64,000 nucleotides of DNA from Dehalococcoidia bacterium UBA1141 (GTDB lineage: Bacteria; Chloroflexota; Dehalococcoidia; Lucifugimonadales; UBA3495), in contig DCAE01000109.1 of NCBI GenBank assembly GCA_002311385.1, positions 197,443 to 261,442 on the forward strand. The letters are read 5' to 3'. The notes below the pieces were generated by a model that searched no databases, was not told the DNA's origin, and saw only the letters and a list, made by a program, of their open reading frames with translations. Both the position numbers and the translations under genes were made by a program. Of this stretch, positions 7,794 through 16,991 are shown piece after piece. Within the stretch, counting starts at the first letter, position 1. Each line of letters starts with the position of its first letter.

Positions 7794-10700
7794 ATGGTTA
7801 AGATGCCGGTTTTGGACTGGATAGAGGGTTTTTCCGGTGCCGTGGATGCTTGCGGGGCTGAACTACGACTGGGGAGAACCCCTCTGAAAGATATCCGTAT
7901 GCAAGCGGTTTCTTCCTATTCCGATGCCGACCTGCGTAATGCCCTCAGCAGGCTGACCCGTCAGGCCATAAGCGGAGGGTGCGAAGATAATTTGGCGACA
8001 GTATTCGCCATGGTCAACGAAGCCATTAGCAGGCGGTTGGGAGCATGGCGGTTTTTCGATCCGCTCATAGACCCAATCAGAGAGCAGAGTGGCCTTCTGG
8101 TATTTCACCAGCTGGCGGACCGAATATCGCACATCCCAGACTTCGAGCAGGCCGCAAACAACTGGCGGCGCAATGGGAGCACGTGCTGGGAGAGCTTCGA
8201 CCGCGCCGTGACTCCGGTTTTGGTCCACCAAGGATTGGACCCCAGCGACAGAGTCTTGGTAGTGACCATACTGTTCCTAAGGCATAGAAGCCAGGTGGAA
8301 CTCGCAGGGAGCATCCTCCTTCCCAGTTGTTTTTACCAGGCGCTCCAAGCGCAAGACCAAGACGGTGTGCTGATATTTAGGGCGACCGACGAGCAGCTTC
8401 TAGCCGGCATCCTCCTGTATCAAGGCAAGGTTGTGGAAATGAACGCCGGCGAGGGCAAAACAATCGCTGCGGCATTCCCCGCTGTCTTGCATGCGGTTCA
8501 CGGCAGGAACGTCCACATCATCACCGCCAACGACTACCTGGCCAACAGAGACGCTGAGTGGCTGGCCCCGGTCTTTGAGTCTCTGGGCCTCAGTGTAAGC
8601 GCGGTACTGGAGTTCATGGACGACTCGGAGCGGCGCTCTGCCTACGGGAAAGACATAGTATACGGCCCACTCCGGGAGTTCGGGTTCGACTTCATGCGCG
8701 ACAACTTAAAGCTGTCCTCCACCGAAGTGGTCCAACGAGGGTTGGATGTGGCCATCGTGGACGAGGCAGACCATGCGCTAATCGATGAAGCCAATATCCC
8801 GCTGATTATCGCCGGTGAGTCCGGGGCCGCCCCCAAGATCCCCGCCAAGCTCCGGATTGCCATTGAGCAGTTAGTTGAACTGCAAACCGCTTTGGTGTCG
8901 GACTTGGAGCAACAGGTGGAGGACGTTCCACCCCGTTCAAAAGACTACTTCCGGCTTCTGTCCAAGCTGTATCTTGCCGATCCGGACGGAAAATTGTTGC
9001 GGAAAGAGTTCGCAGCCGATTTCAAGTGCTTAAAGCGCGTGCGACGGACTATCACGACGTGCCGCATTGACGACGAGTACGACAGCCTGACTGGTGACCT
9101 ATTCTACTGGATTGACCGGCCTTCGGAACATAGCCAGGGCAAGTCCTTGTGCTTGACCGGGAAAGGCCAGGATTTTATCGAGACCCGCCTCGGCCTTTTA
9201 TTTGAAGACCTAGCTCAACTGGAGCGGGCAAGTAGTGTTCAGGCCAATATCGACCTGCCCTTGGCCTTTCGCCGAAAGGAGGTCAACAAACTCAGCCGGC
9301 AACTTGCCCGGAGGCAGGACCGGATGCATCAGGTCGTCCGGATGTTGTGGGGCTACGTTCTACTCAAAAAGGACGTTGACTACCTGGTGAGGGACGACCA
9401 AGTCGTGCTGATCGACAGGTACACCGGCAGAGGACGTCCCGATACCCGTTATCATCATGGGCTTCAGGCAGCCCTAGAAGTAAAAGAAGGTGTTCCGGTG
9501 CGGCCTGAACCCGAAGTTTTAGGCCGGATATCCGTGAGGGGCTTCATCCACCAATATAGCCAAGTCTCCGGCATGACCGGGACCGCCTTGTCTTCCAAAA
9601 CCGAGTTTAGGAGATTCTACAGCCTCGATGTCGTTGCGGTGCCCCCCAGTAAATCACTTAATCGAACCGATCTTGAGCCCAGAATTTATGCTAGTAATCG
9701 GGACAAGTTAAGGGCCATCGTCGACGAGGTCCAGCTTTGCCATAGGATGGGGCGGCCCGTACTGATTGGCACCCACTCCATCGATGAGTGTGACGCAATC
9801 TCCCGGTTGTTGACCCGTGGTGGAATTGAACACAACCTGCTTAACGCCGCCAATGACATGGAGGAAGAGCGGGTAATTAACGAAGCCGGCCGATTTGGCG
9901 CCGTCACCGTGGCCACGGACATGGCCGGCAGGGGCACTGACATAATATTGGAAGACGGACTGGACCGGCGAATCGCAGGCTGCTATACGGTTTTGACCCG
10001 TCAAATGCTTACCCAAGGCGCTGACCGTGTCACATTCGAGTGCCAGACCAAGGGCGCCGCTGAAATCTTGCTGTCAGCCATCGCATCCGAAACCCTCGAT
10101 TGCTCGGTTGTAACGTCCCAGCGCAGCGGCGGTACCTGCGTTGTCGTTTCGTCAAATGCGCAACGCACCTACATCGATACCGTCTCTTTAAATGAAGAAA
10201 GCTCCCAGGAGAACTCAGTCTACGTGGACTTCAGACTCGGGTTGTATGTGATTGGCACGGAAAACAGCGATATAGGGCGAGTGGATGACCAGCTCAAAGG
10301 CCGAAGCGGAAGGCAAGGGGCCTTTGGCGCTTCCCGGTTCTTCTTGTCTTCGGAAGACAGTCTGTTGAAGTTCGGTGGGGATGCCGGTCTTGTGTCATCG
10401 CGGTTGATAGGCTCGAGGCTGGACTCGGCAGGCCGGACATTCTGGGAAGGAGAACCGTTGACACGCCATCTCGAGAAACTCCGCAAGAGCGTAGAGAGGG
10501 ACGCCGAATCCCGGCGTGCGCTGATCGAAGAGTATACCCGAGTTTTCGAAGCCCAATCGTTTGCCTACTATCGTGCCCGCAAGGATATTCTTAGCATGGA
10601 GAGCTTCGAGCCATTTCGGTCCTGCTTGGTTGTGACTAAGGCTGAACAACTGGTCCAAAAGTACTTCTCTGGGTTGCTAGTCGACGACTATGCGCGTCAA

Positions 10701-11150
10701 TTCAACGGACTCAGCGAGGAGTTGGCCCTGGATTACAAAGTGGACATATCGGACCTATGGGGATTAGATCTCAATCTATTGGATGAAGAATTAGCCCTAT
10801 TGATTTCAGCAAGGCTGGACAGGTCCGGGGCGAGATTTAGTGACGAAGAGTACGGCAAGCTTGGGAAGCTATTGTACTTGCAAACCAGTGACGAACTATG
10901 GCGGGACCACATGTCCCACGTCCAGAGTTTGGTGCTGGCGACCCAACTGTGCGGCCACAATGGCAGAGGCGACCTGGCCGCCTATACCCTGTCCTGCTTC
11001 GAATCCTATGAACGTATTCAGGACCGGATCGTGGACTCGTTCTTGCCAAAATTGTCCGCTTTCCCTGGTGAATTGGCGGCGAAGCAGGAGTCGAGAACCG
11101 CTGAGCTTAGAGTTGAGCTCTCCGAAGATGTCAATCAGATTCTGACCTAA
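7794..11150 (+). CDS. Divergent SecA paralogue (accessory translocase ATPase)
   Basis: 1118 residues, longer than housekeeping SecA (about 800-950). SecA motifs are in order. Walker A is MNAGEGKTIAAAFPA (~216-230), then TANDYLANRD, YGPLREFGFDFMRDN and the DEAD-like VDEADHALIDEANIPLI (~321). Next come DRYTGRGRP, SGMTGTA, VATDMAGRGTDI (~710) and the arginine-finger region DQLKGRSGRQGAFGASRFFL (~832). About 110 extra residues precede the nucleotide-binding domain. An insertion of ~90 residues rich in Ser/Thr/Cys lies between the TDMAGRGTD motif and the YVIGTEN motif. The C-terminal helical scaffold is recognisable (TSDELWRDHMSHVQSL), but no C-terminal Cys-rich zinc tail is present. I infer a second SecA with a dedicated substrate. 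Neighbours are a K+ channel and a lipoprotein. Confidence 0.9.
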   Translation: MVKMPVLDWIEGFSGAVDACGAELRLGRTPLKDIRMQAVSSYSDADLRNALSRLTRQAISGGCEDNLATVFAMVNEAISRRLGAWRFFDPLIDPIREQSGLLVFHQLADRISHIPDFEQAANNWRRNGSTCWESFDRAVTPVLVHQGLDPSDRVLVVTILFLRHRSQVELAGSILLPSCFYQALQAQDQDGVLIFRATDEQLLAGILLYQGKVVEMNAGEGKTIAAAFPAVLHAVHGRNVHIITANDYLANRDAEWLAPVFESLGLSVSAVLEFMDDSERRSAYGKDIVYGPLREFGFDFMRDNLKLSSTEVVQRGLDVAIVDEADHALIDEANIPLIIAGESGAAPKIPAKLRIAIEQLVELQTALVSDLEQQVEDVPPRSKDYFRLLSKLYLADPDGKLLRKEFAADFKCLKRVRRTITTCRIDDEYDSLTGDLFYWIDRPSEHSQGKSLCLTGKGQDFIETRLGLLFEDLAQLERASSVQANIDLPLAFRRKEVNKLSRQLARRQDRMHQVVRMLWGYVLLKKDVDYLVRDDQVVLIDRYTGRGRPDTRYHHGLQAALEVKEGVPVRPEPEVLGRISVRGFIHQYSQVSGMTGTALSSKTEFRRFYSLDVVAVPPSKSLNRTDLEPRIYASNRDKLRAIVDEVQLCHRMGRPVLIGTHSIDECDAISRLLTRGGIEHNLLNAANDMEEERVINEAGRFGAVTVATDMAGRGTDIILEDGLDRRIAGCYTVLTRQMLTQGADRVTFECQTKGAAEILLSAIASETLDCSVVTSQRSGGTCVVVSSNAQRTYIDTVSLNEESSQENSVYVDFRLGLYVIGTENSDIGRVDDQLKGRSGRQGAFGASRFFLSSEDSLLKFGGDAGLVSSRLIGSRLDSAGRTFWEGEPLTRHLEKLRKSVERDAESRRALIEEYTRVFEAQSFAYYRARKDILSMESFEPFRSCLVVTKAEQLVQKYFSGLLVDDYARQFNGLSEELALDYKVDISDLWGLDLNLLDEELALLISARLDRSGARFSDEEYGKLGKLLYLQTSDELWRDHMSHVQSLVLATQLCGHNGRGDLAAYTLSCFESYERIQDRIVDSFLPKLSAFPGELAAKQESRTAELRVELSEDVNQILT

Positions 11151-11202
11151 ACACCGGTGGGACCCTGCGCCAAAGAGGACTTTTCAAAGAGGGGTATGAT
11201 CC

Positions 11203-12018
11203 ATGGTCAAAACGAAAAGAATGGGGATGTCGCTACTCCTGGGCTCGAGCGTGATGGTGGCTGGTCCGGTAATAGCAGGTTGCGTTCCCGGCTCTACCAG
11301 CGTTACCCATGCCGATTGGGCCGCCACTGAAGGGGCGATGGGCAGGATCAACATGGAGGAAGTCGAAGAGGCGTTCAAGAAATCCCAGACTGTTGAGGAA
11401 TTCGAAAAGCGTTTGAACGAAATCTACGAAGGTGATGGGATTGTATTGGTCCGGGCCAAGGACGAGGATGGCAAACGCGTAATCGAAGGTTACGAAGACC
11501 TGAATAAAGATGACGACATAGTCTCAGAGCAAGACGATCTACTATTCACAATCACGAATGATAATGACTCGAACGACCTACGGGGAAACGGCGCGAACCG
11601 CCATTATCGCAGTTCCTTTGGTGGCGGGAATTTCCTCTTCACTTATCTAATCTTCTCGTCGCTTACGCGAGGTGGTTATGGCTACTACACCCCTCGTAAC
11701 AGGGGACCGCAAATGCGCACCGATCGGGCTCGTTATCGGGACTCACAAGCATATGCGGGCGGGCCTAGGGGAGGGCAGGTTAGTAAAAACTCCTCTTATT
11801 ACAGTCGGCAGAGAGCCAGCAACCCAAATGCTTATAATACTGCTGGCCGCCAATTGAGTCCGGCTAGGTCGTCGTATATTTCAACAGCAAGAACCAGCGG
11901 ATCATTCAAAGGCAGCAACACGGGTGTAAGAGCCGGCTTTGGCAAAGTCGGTGGAAGAGGAGGGTCGGCCAGTGGTGGCGGTGGCGCCCAGATAATAATA
12001 GGCCACGAAAGTTGGTGA
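11203..12018 (+). CDS. Glycine-rich lipoprotein of unknown function
   Basis: 271 residues. A basic N-terminus and hydrophobic stretch end in the lipobox VIAGC (Cys26), predicting a lipoprotein. Residues ~40-120 are acidic and probably helical (INMEEVEEAFKKSQTVEEF). The second half is low-complexity, rich in Gly, Ser, Arg, Tyr and Asn, and ends in a Gly/Ser tract before AQIIIGHESW. The plan of a lipid anchor, short domain and Gly-rich tail recalls YjfM/DUF1190-type proteins that neighbour DUF350 proteins, but I cannot show homology. It starts 52 bp after the SecA paralogue with GAGGGG as ribosome binding site. It could be a substrate or surface partner of that SecA. Confidence 0.65.
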   Translation: MVKTKRMGMSLLLGSSVMVAGPVIAGCVPGSTSVTHADWAATEGAMGRINMEEVEEAFKKSQTVEEFEKRLNEIYEGDGIVLVRAKDEDGKRVIEGYEDLNKDDDIVSEQDDLLFTITNDNDSNDLRGNGANRHYRSSFGGGNFLFTYLIFSSLTRGGYGYYTPRNRGPQMRTDRARYRDSQAYAGGPRGGQVSKNSSYYSRQRASNPNAYNTAGRQLSPARSSYISTARTSGSFKGSNTGVRAGFGKVGGRGGSASGGGGAQIIIGHESW

Positions 12019-12045
12019 CACAACCTCTTTTACGGGGGTCAGGCC

Positions 12046-13161
12046 ATGGTTGCGCAACTTCCTAAATATAGTAAAGACTTAGCGGATTTCTCCATCGAAT
12101 ACAATCCTGCTAAGGCCTTCTACATCAGGCATCGCCCTTTCATCCTGCAAGTTTCCCTGGGGGAAATGAAACTTGAAGACGCATTTTGGGTGGAGTTGGA
12201 CCCTGGCTACCTAGGATTGCAGACGTCGGAGTTTCTTGATCTTGTTTTCCCTAGCAACCGCAAGCAGCAAGAAAATATCCGCGATTTGCTAGATGTTAAA
12301 GAGAACCCGGACCTTCCCGATATGTATGCCGCGTTACTGGAGATATTTGCTGAGTCGCGTACCGGCAAATTCGCTCTTCAGTTCTTCGCGAACCATGGTC
12401 CGGAGATACGGCTGTCCGACCGGCTGAACGATCACCTGAGCATAATACAGTCACCCAAGAATCGGATAGACGAGACTCCATTGGTGGACTTGGTTGTTGA
12501 GCAGAAGCTCGACGTCTTGGACTACCTGGCTAACGCTGGCTACTTCAAGAACAAACAAACAACGATGGAGTTCATGCAAGCCAATATGCTCATGTACTTT
12601 CTCGACAAGCATGAGTACAAATTGCCGTCAACCCCTATTGCGGAGACTGATAAAAACCTGTTGCCTATTGCCAGGAAGCTTCAGTCGGTAAATCTCATCG
12701 CACCATCGGATTTAGACCAGACTTTTAGTATATCCGAGGAGGGGAGACAGGCCATCGGGAAAGCGATTGCTGAGACGGAATCTTATATTGACCAATATGA
12801 CGTGTTCAAAGATGTGTTTTTTGATGCTGACAGCGGAGCGCTGGAGTTTGGCACCGGCAGCGGACGAGACCTGAGAGTCCAAATTTACGAGGCCGAAGAC
12901 CTGGACCCGGTTCGGGTCGTATTTCTACTCCGCCTTTACGACTCGACTTTCGATGAAGGCTTGGCGACTTGGCGGGATTCCATCCACTCGGAGGAATTCT
13001 TTGGGGAGGTGTTAAGCCCCATAATTGATGCGGAGAGGGTGGACGAAGAGATGGTTGAATTGATCCTGGAAGCCGGTTACAGCTTTAGCGAGGAAAGATT
13101 CGAGGCCAACAGGGAGATGGAATCGCAAGAGGATTTGCTCAGGCGAATAAGAGAAGAGTAA
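12046..13161 (+). CDS. Conserved-looking soluble protein, unknown function
   Basis: 371 residues, acidic, with no signal peptide or TM helix. I recognise no family. Visible features are an N-terminal region with alternating aromatic and charged residues (YIRHRPFILQVSLGEMKLED), a middle helical section (LVVEQKLDVLDYLANAGYF) and a strongly acidic C-terminus ending EDLLRRIREE. It begins 27 bp after the lipoprotein gene in the same direction, so it belongs to the same unit. It ends 16 bp from the convergent DUF350 gene. Position suggests a cytoplasmic partner of the channel/SecA/lipoprotein set; this is inference from context only. Confidence 0.6.
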   Translation: MVAQLPKYSKDLADFSIEYNPAKAFYIRHRPFILQVSLGEMKLEDAFWVELDPGYLGLQTSEFLDLVFPSNRKQQENIRDLLDVKENPDLPDMYAALLEIFAESRTGKFALQFFANHGPEIRLSDRLNDHLSIIQSPKNRIDETPLVDLVVEQKLDVLDYLANAGYFKNKQTTMEFMQANMLMYFLDKHEYKLPSTPIAETDKNLLPIARKLQSVNLIAPSDLDQTFSISEEGRQAIGKAIAETESYIDQYDVFKDVFFDADSGALEFGTGSGRDLRVQIYEAEDLDPVRVVFLLRLYDSTFDEGLATWRDSIHSEEFFGEVLSPIIDAERVDEEMVELILEAGYSFSEERFEANREMESQEDLLRRIREE

Positions 13162-13177
13162 AAAAAGAGTCCGCTGG

Positions 13178-14065
13178 TCAGATAGCCAAAAAGAGTATCA
13201 GCGCCGAGCTAATGACCACCGCGCTCTCAATATAAGCGACGCCTAGATTGCGTTCGTTGGCCACGGCGTGAGACGTTGAGACGGTGGGCAGCAACAGCTT
13301 GTCGATCATCAATCGCATCACGTAGAGCAGCGCGAAACCGATTATCCCAAAAACAAGAAAAGATGCTATACCCGAGTTCCAACCGTTGAAATCTCCGAAC
13401 ACCGCTTTGAACGTGACTATGCCAATACCGATTAGGTTTCCTCCCAACGCGATACCTACAGCAGTATTATTGCTTTCTATTTCCGAGTGAATATCATATG
13501 ACGTGGTGAACTGGTAAAACAGAGCGAAAACTACCAAGAGCAACAACCCCATTCCAAAGAACGCTGCCGCTGTTTCCGCCCCACCCCCCTGTCCGGCCAC
13601 GGCGCCAGCAATCAGTAGCCCGGTGGCGACATACATTCCAAACTCTGCGGCCGCGCTACCGACATTTTGGCCTTCAACCACCTCTTTTTCGATATCGAAT
13701 TTATAAAGTATCAGCCGGTTCATCAAGATTCTGACCAAGTTCAGTGCTCCTATCCCAACCAAAGAGTAGAGGAACACTCGAAGGACATCGTCGGCGTATT
13801 CGCGGTCGAAACCCAGCCCGTCCACCGCAATAAGGGTAAACGGCCTGTACAATGCGCCCAGAAATACTAGTATGACTCCTAGGAAGTAGCCGCTGAGCCG
13901 CACAGCGACCGCAAGATTCTTTTTCTTGGTAACTTCATCATCGATTCGGTAAGGGGTGATAACATCCCTGGCGAGTTTAGCAATCACCAGGATAATCAAC
14001 CCAAGGCCAACAAACACCAACCCTCGGGGAAAGGTTTCCAGTGCGTCAATAAACGCGTCAATCAT
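13178..14065 (-). CDS. DUF350 family membrane protein (YjfL-like)
   Basis: 295 residues with about eight hydrophobic segments. Repeated units of the DUF350 kind occur, each with a charged or polar loop before an Asn/Ala-rich helix: DDEVTKKKNLAVAVRLSGYF, DIHSEIESNNTAVGIALGG and HAVANERNLGVAYIESAVVI. Family members (E. coli YjfL) are inner-membrane proteins of unknown function. In E. coli, yjfL lies beside yjfM (glycine-rich) and yjfC, which resembles glutathionylspermidine synthetase. Here it faces the lipoprotein/unknown gene pair and is divergent from a polyamine decarboxylase, giving a similar association. The 239-bp gap to the divergent gene should hold both promoters. Confidence 0.85.
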   Translation of the reverse strand: MIDAFIDALETFPRGLVFVGLGLIILVIAKLARDVITPYRIDDEVTKKKNLAVAVRLSGYFLGVILVFLGALYRPFTLIAVDGLGFDREYADDVLRVFLYSLVGIGALNLVRILMNRLILYKFDIEKEVVEGQNVGSAAAEFGMYVATGLLIAGAVAGQGGGAETAAAFFGMGLLLLVVFALFYQFTTSYDIHSEIESNNTAVGIALGGNLIGIGIVTFKAVFGDFNGWNSGIASFLVFGIIGFALLYVMRLMIDKLLLPTVSTSHAVANERNLGVAYIESAVVISSALILFLAI

Positions 14066-14304
14066 TGCTTTTCACTCGGACTCGGGAATTCAGTTTTTTG
14101 TGGACGAGTCACCGTGTCTTTAAGGGCGATTCCAACTATTTCAGAGCATATATATTAAGGATATCGACTTACGAGAAGGTTTTTGCTATTGTAGGGGTTG
14201 CTTCGAAACAGGTCAATTGCATTTCCCCTATATTCGGTTGGGGCGAATCAGTGGCTTTGGATTTAATGTAGCATACAGCTTGGCGCACCCGGGTATGGGG
14301 ATAA

Positions 14305-15504
14305 ATGAATAGCGACCGCGACCTAGCAGTAGCCCACGAAATTTCAATGCTTATACCTGTATTTGAGCAGGTCGCGAATTCAATACCTACGCCAGCATTC
14401 GTCTATGAAGAAGAGTTTATTAGACGTCAGTGCGAACATATTCGTCAAATTGCCGACAAAGCAGGTTGCAAATTACTCTACAGTCTCAAAGCTCTGACCT
14501 TGCCTTGGGTTCTGGAGTTAATAGAACCCCACGTCCAAGGGTTTTCCGCCAGTTCCTTGTACGAGTCAATAATAGCTAGAGATACGCTCAAGATGGATGG
14601 AACCGTTCATCTAACCACTCCTGGCTTGAGGCCCCATGAAGTCAGGGAAATTTCAGAATACTGCGACTTCCTCTCCTTCAACTCTATATCCCAGTGGCAG
14701 CGCCACAAAGATGACTTGGCGCCAAACTTGGAGATTGGACTTCGGGTCAATCCAGAAATCTCCTTTCTGGACGATTCCCGGTACGACCCTTGCCGAGCCT
14801 ACTCCAAGCTGGGAGCGCCCATTAGTAGCATGAAAGAAGCCTTGGTTAATGGCTCGCCGCTCCTTCGTGGCCTCAGCGGATTGCTCTTCCACAATAATTG
14901 CAATTCCCCGGACTTCCAAGAACTCCTTTTGACGGTTAAAAAGTTGGAAACCGAAATCGGTTGCGTCCTAGACAACTCCCAGTGGATTAACCTGGGCGGA
15001 GGCTACCTGTTCGATGGAGACAGCGTCAATTTGGATTCTTTCTACGAAGCTGTTTGGACCCTCAAATCGAAACACAATTTGGAAGTATACATAGAGCCGG
15101 GCTCTACCTTCGTTAGGGACGCTGGCTTCCTCGTTTCCACTGTGCTCGACCTGGTTGAGAACGGCGGCAAAGAAATCGCGATTTTGGACACTTCAGTTAA
15201 CCACCTACCCGAATCGTTCGAGTATGACTGGCGCCCTGATGTGCTCACGGACATCAAACACGGTCGGTATAGTTACATCATTGCAGGGTCCACATGCCTG
15301 GCGGGCGACGTTTTCGGGGAATACTCGTTCGCAGAGCCCTTGGAGGTTGGAACCAAGGTCGTTATGCACGGCGTCGGCTCCTACAACCTAGTAAAAGCCC
15401 ACACGTTCAACGGACTCCCATTGCCATCTATCTATGCCCTGCATGCTGACGGTGAGGTCACTCTGGTCAAGGATTTTACTTTGAAAGAACAATCCCAGAA
15501 ATGA
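14305..15504 (+). CDS. nspC: Carboxynorspermidine/carboxyspermidine decarboxylase-like
   Basis: 399 residues, an alanine-racemase-fold PLP decarboxylase of the NspC type. IPTPAFVYEEEFIRRQ opens the barrel, LLYSLKAL carries the probable PLP lysine, and LEIGLRVNPEISFLDDSRYD, GLLFHNNCNS and WINLGGGYLF are typical of the family. The C-terminal AGSTCLAGDVFGEY holds the catalytic Cys/Asp region and VGSYNLVKAHTFNG closes it. The usual reaction is decarboxylation of carboxy(nor)spermidine in the alternative spermidine route. It leads a co-directional set with DUF3326 (4-bp gap), a GlnT-type amidoligase and an S51 peptidase. No carboxyspermidine dehydrogenase lies beside it, so its substrate may differ. 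Confidence 0.88.
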   Translation: MNSDRDLAVAHEISMLIPVFEQVANSIPTPAFVYEEEFIRRQCEHIRQIADKAGCKLLYSLKALTLPWVLELIEPHVQGFSASSLYESIIARDTLKMDGTVHLTTPGLRPHEVREISEYCDFLSFNSISQWQRHKDDLAPNLEIGLRVNPEISFLDDSRYDPCRAYSKLGAPISSMKEALVNGSPLLRGLSGLLFHNNCNSPDFQELLLTVKKLETEIGCVLDNSQWINLGGGYLFDGDSVNLDSFYEAVWTLKSKHNLEVYIEPGSTFVRDAGFLVSTVLDLVENGGKEIAILDTSVNHLPESFEYDWRPDVLTDIKHGRYSYIIAGSTCLAGDVFGEYSFAEPLEVGTKVVMHGVGSYNLVKAHTFNGLPLPSIYALHADGEVTLVKDFTLKEQSQK

Positions 15505-15508
15505 GGGT

Positions 15509-16888
15509 TTGAAGCTAGTGCGTGTTTCGGAAATTGAATTTCAACTTCCCACCCCACCCCATGGACGCAGTGTCCTAGACTGGCTGGCGCAAAAAACCAT
15601 GGAGCGGCTGGCTCCAGACGAGGCTCTCGTCCGGCTGGTGGTCACGGAATCGAATCGCAGCGCCTACAAATGTGAGGCCACCACGGTTCAGGGTGGTGGG
15701 AATTCATACCCTTTTCCTCCCGGTATGGTGACGACTTTTCGCAAGCGGCGATCACAGAACACGGAGCGCTTCAACGTCGCCATGTTGATACCCACCGGTA
15801 TCGGCGCCGCCATTGGCGGTCACGCCGGTGATGCGACTCCAACGGCCCAGTTGCTGGCTTCGGTATGTGACACCTTGGTTATTCATCCAAACGTTGTCAA
15901 CGCATCCGATATAAACGAGATGCCATCAAACGCTCTTTACGTAGAAGGGAGTGTTCTGTGCCGGTTGCTGATGGGTACAATCGGGTTGCAACCGGTGCGG
16001 TCCAACCGCGTGTTGGCACTGATTCAAGCTCACCCTGACCAAATTTTCACTGACTTGGCGACTAATGCGGTTAATGCCGCCCGCTCTTCATACGGCCTAA
16101 TCTGCCCGGGAATATTCGAAATGGACCAAAGTTTGGTGATGAGCCCCTGGTACACCGGCTCCGCCAGGGCTGCCGGCCGTGTTGAGGGATTTGAGCGTCT
16201 GTTTGAATTGCTTGACGAGCACCGTGATGATTATGACGCAGTTGCTATTTCGTCGGTGATTTCAACTCCATTCCACTACTATGGTGATTACTTTTTGAGC
16301 GACGGCGACATGGTCAACCCTTGGGGTGGGGTCGAGTCAATGCTTACTCATACAATTTCAAGCCGGTACAACCTGCCATCCGCCCACGCTCCCATGCTGG
16401 AATCACAAGATGTCTTGGACATCGAAACCGGCGTTGTCGACCCTCGGATGGCCGCCGAGATTATCTCAGTCAGTTTCTTACAGTGCGTCCTCAAAGGACT
16501 CCAGAGAAGTCCTAAGATCCTGACTGATGAAGAGTCCATGCGAGAGCCGGGCGTATTCACCGCACGTGACGTCTCCTGCCTGGTTATTCCCAACGGCTGC
16601 TTAGGCTTGCCCACCCTTGCTGCGCTGGAGCAAGGCATCCCGGTGATAGCCGTCCGGGAAAATACAAATCTGATGAAGAACGACCTCACCGAGCTACCGT
16701 GGGCAATTGGACAATTGCACATCGTTGAAAACTACTGGGAAGCTGCTGGCGTGTTGGCGGCGCTGAAGGCTGGGATTGATCCCGTGGCGGTTCGTCGGCC
16801 TTTTGGGGCTGCCGGATTGGAGAAAACTAGCGCCAACCCGGCCGAATCGGGCGCAAAGTCCGAAATTCCCGAGCTTCTGTCCACCTAA
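15509..16888 (+). CDS. DUF3326 domain protein
   Basis: 459 residues with the features I associate with DUF3326: VAMLIPTGIGAAIGGHAGDA, LVIHPNVVNASDINEMPSNA, LYVEGS and the C-terminal VIPNGCLGLPTLAALEQGIP. Gly-rich and Asn/Asp-rich loops look like ligand or metal contacts, but no reaction is established for the family as far as I know. The start is TTG at 15509, four bases after the NspC stop, or GTG at 15518; tight spacing implies translational coupling. It is soluble, without signal peptide. Its placement between a polyamine decarboxylase and an amidoligase suggests a step in the same small-molecule pathway. Confidence 0.75.
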   Translation: MKLVRVSEIEFQLPTPPHGRSVLDWLAQKTMERLAPDEALVRLVVTESNRSAYKCEATTVQGGGNSYPFPPGMVTTFRKRRSQNTERFNVAMLIPTGIGAAIGGHAGDATPTAQLLASVCDTLVIHPNVVNASDINEMPSNALYVEGSVLCRLLMGTIGLQPVRSNRVLALIQAHPDQIFTDLATNAVNAARSSYGLICPGIFEMDQSLVMSPWYTGSARAAGRVEGFERLFELLDEHRDDYDAVAISSVISTPFHYYGDYFLSDGDMVNPWGGVESMLTHTISSRYNLPSAHAPMLESQDVLDIETGVVDPRMAAEIISVSFLQCVLKGLQRSPKILTDEESMREPGVFTARDVSCLVIPNGCLGLPTLAALEQGIPVIAVRENTNLMKNDLTELPWAIGQLHIVENYWEAAGVLAALKAGIDPVAVRRPFGAAGLEKTSANPAESGAKSEIPELLST

Positions 16889-16991
16889 AAGCAATGAGGC
16901 TCTACCTCAATTTCTATAGGCCGTTTACGGCAAACCGCAGTTCCTCATGTGCCCCTAACCCCCAGGTTCGATTGCTTAAAGAGGTACTGAG

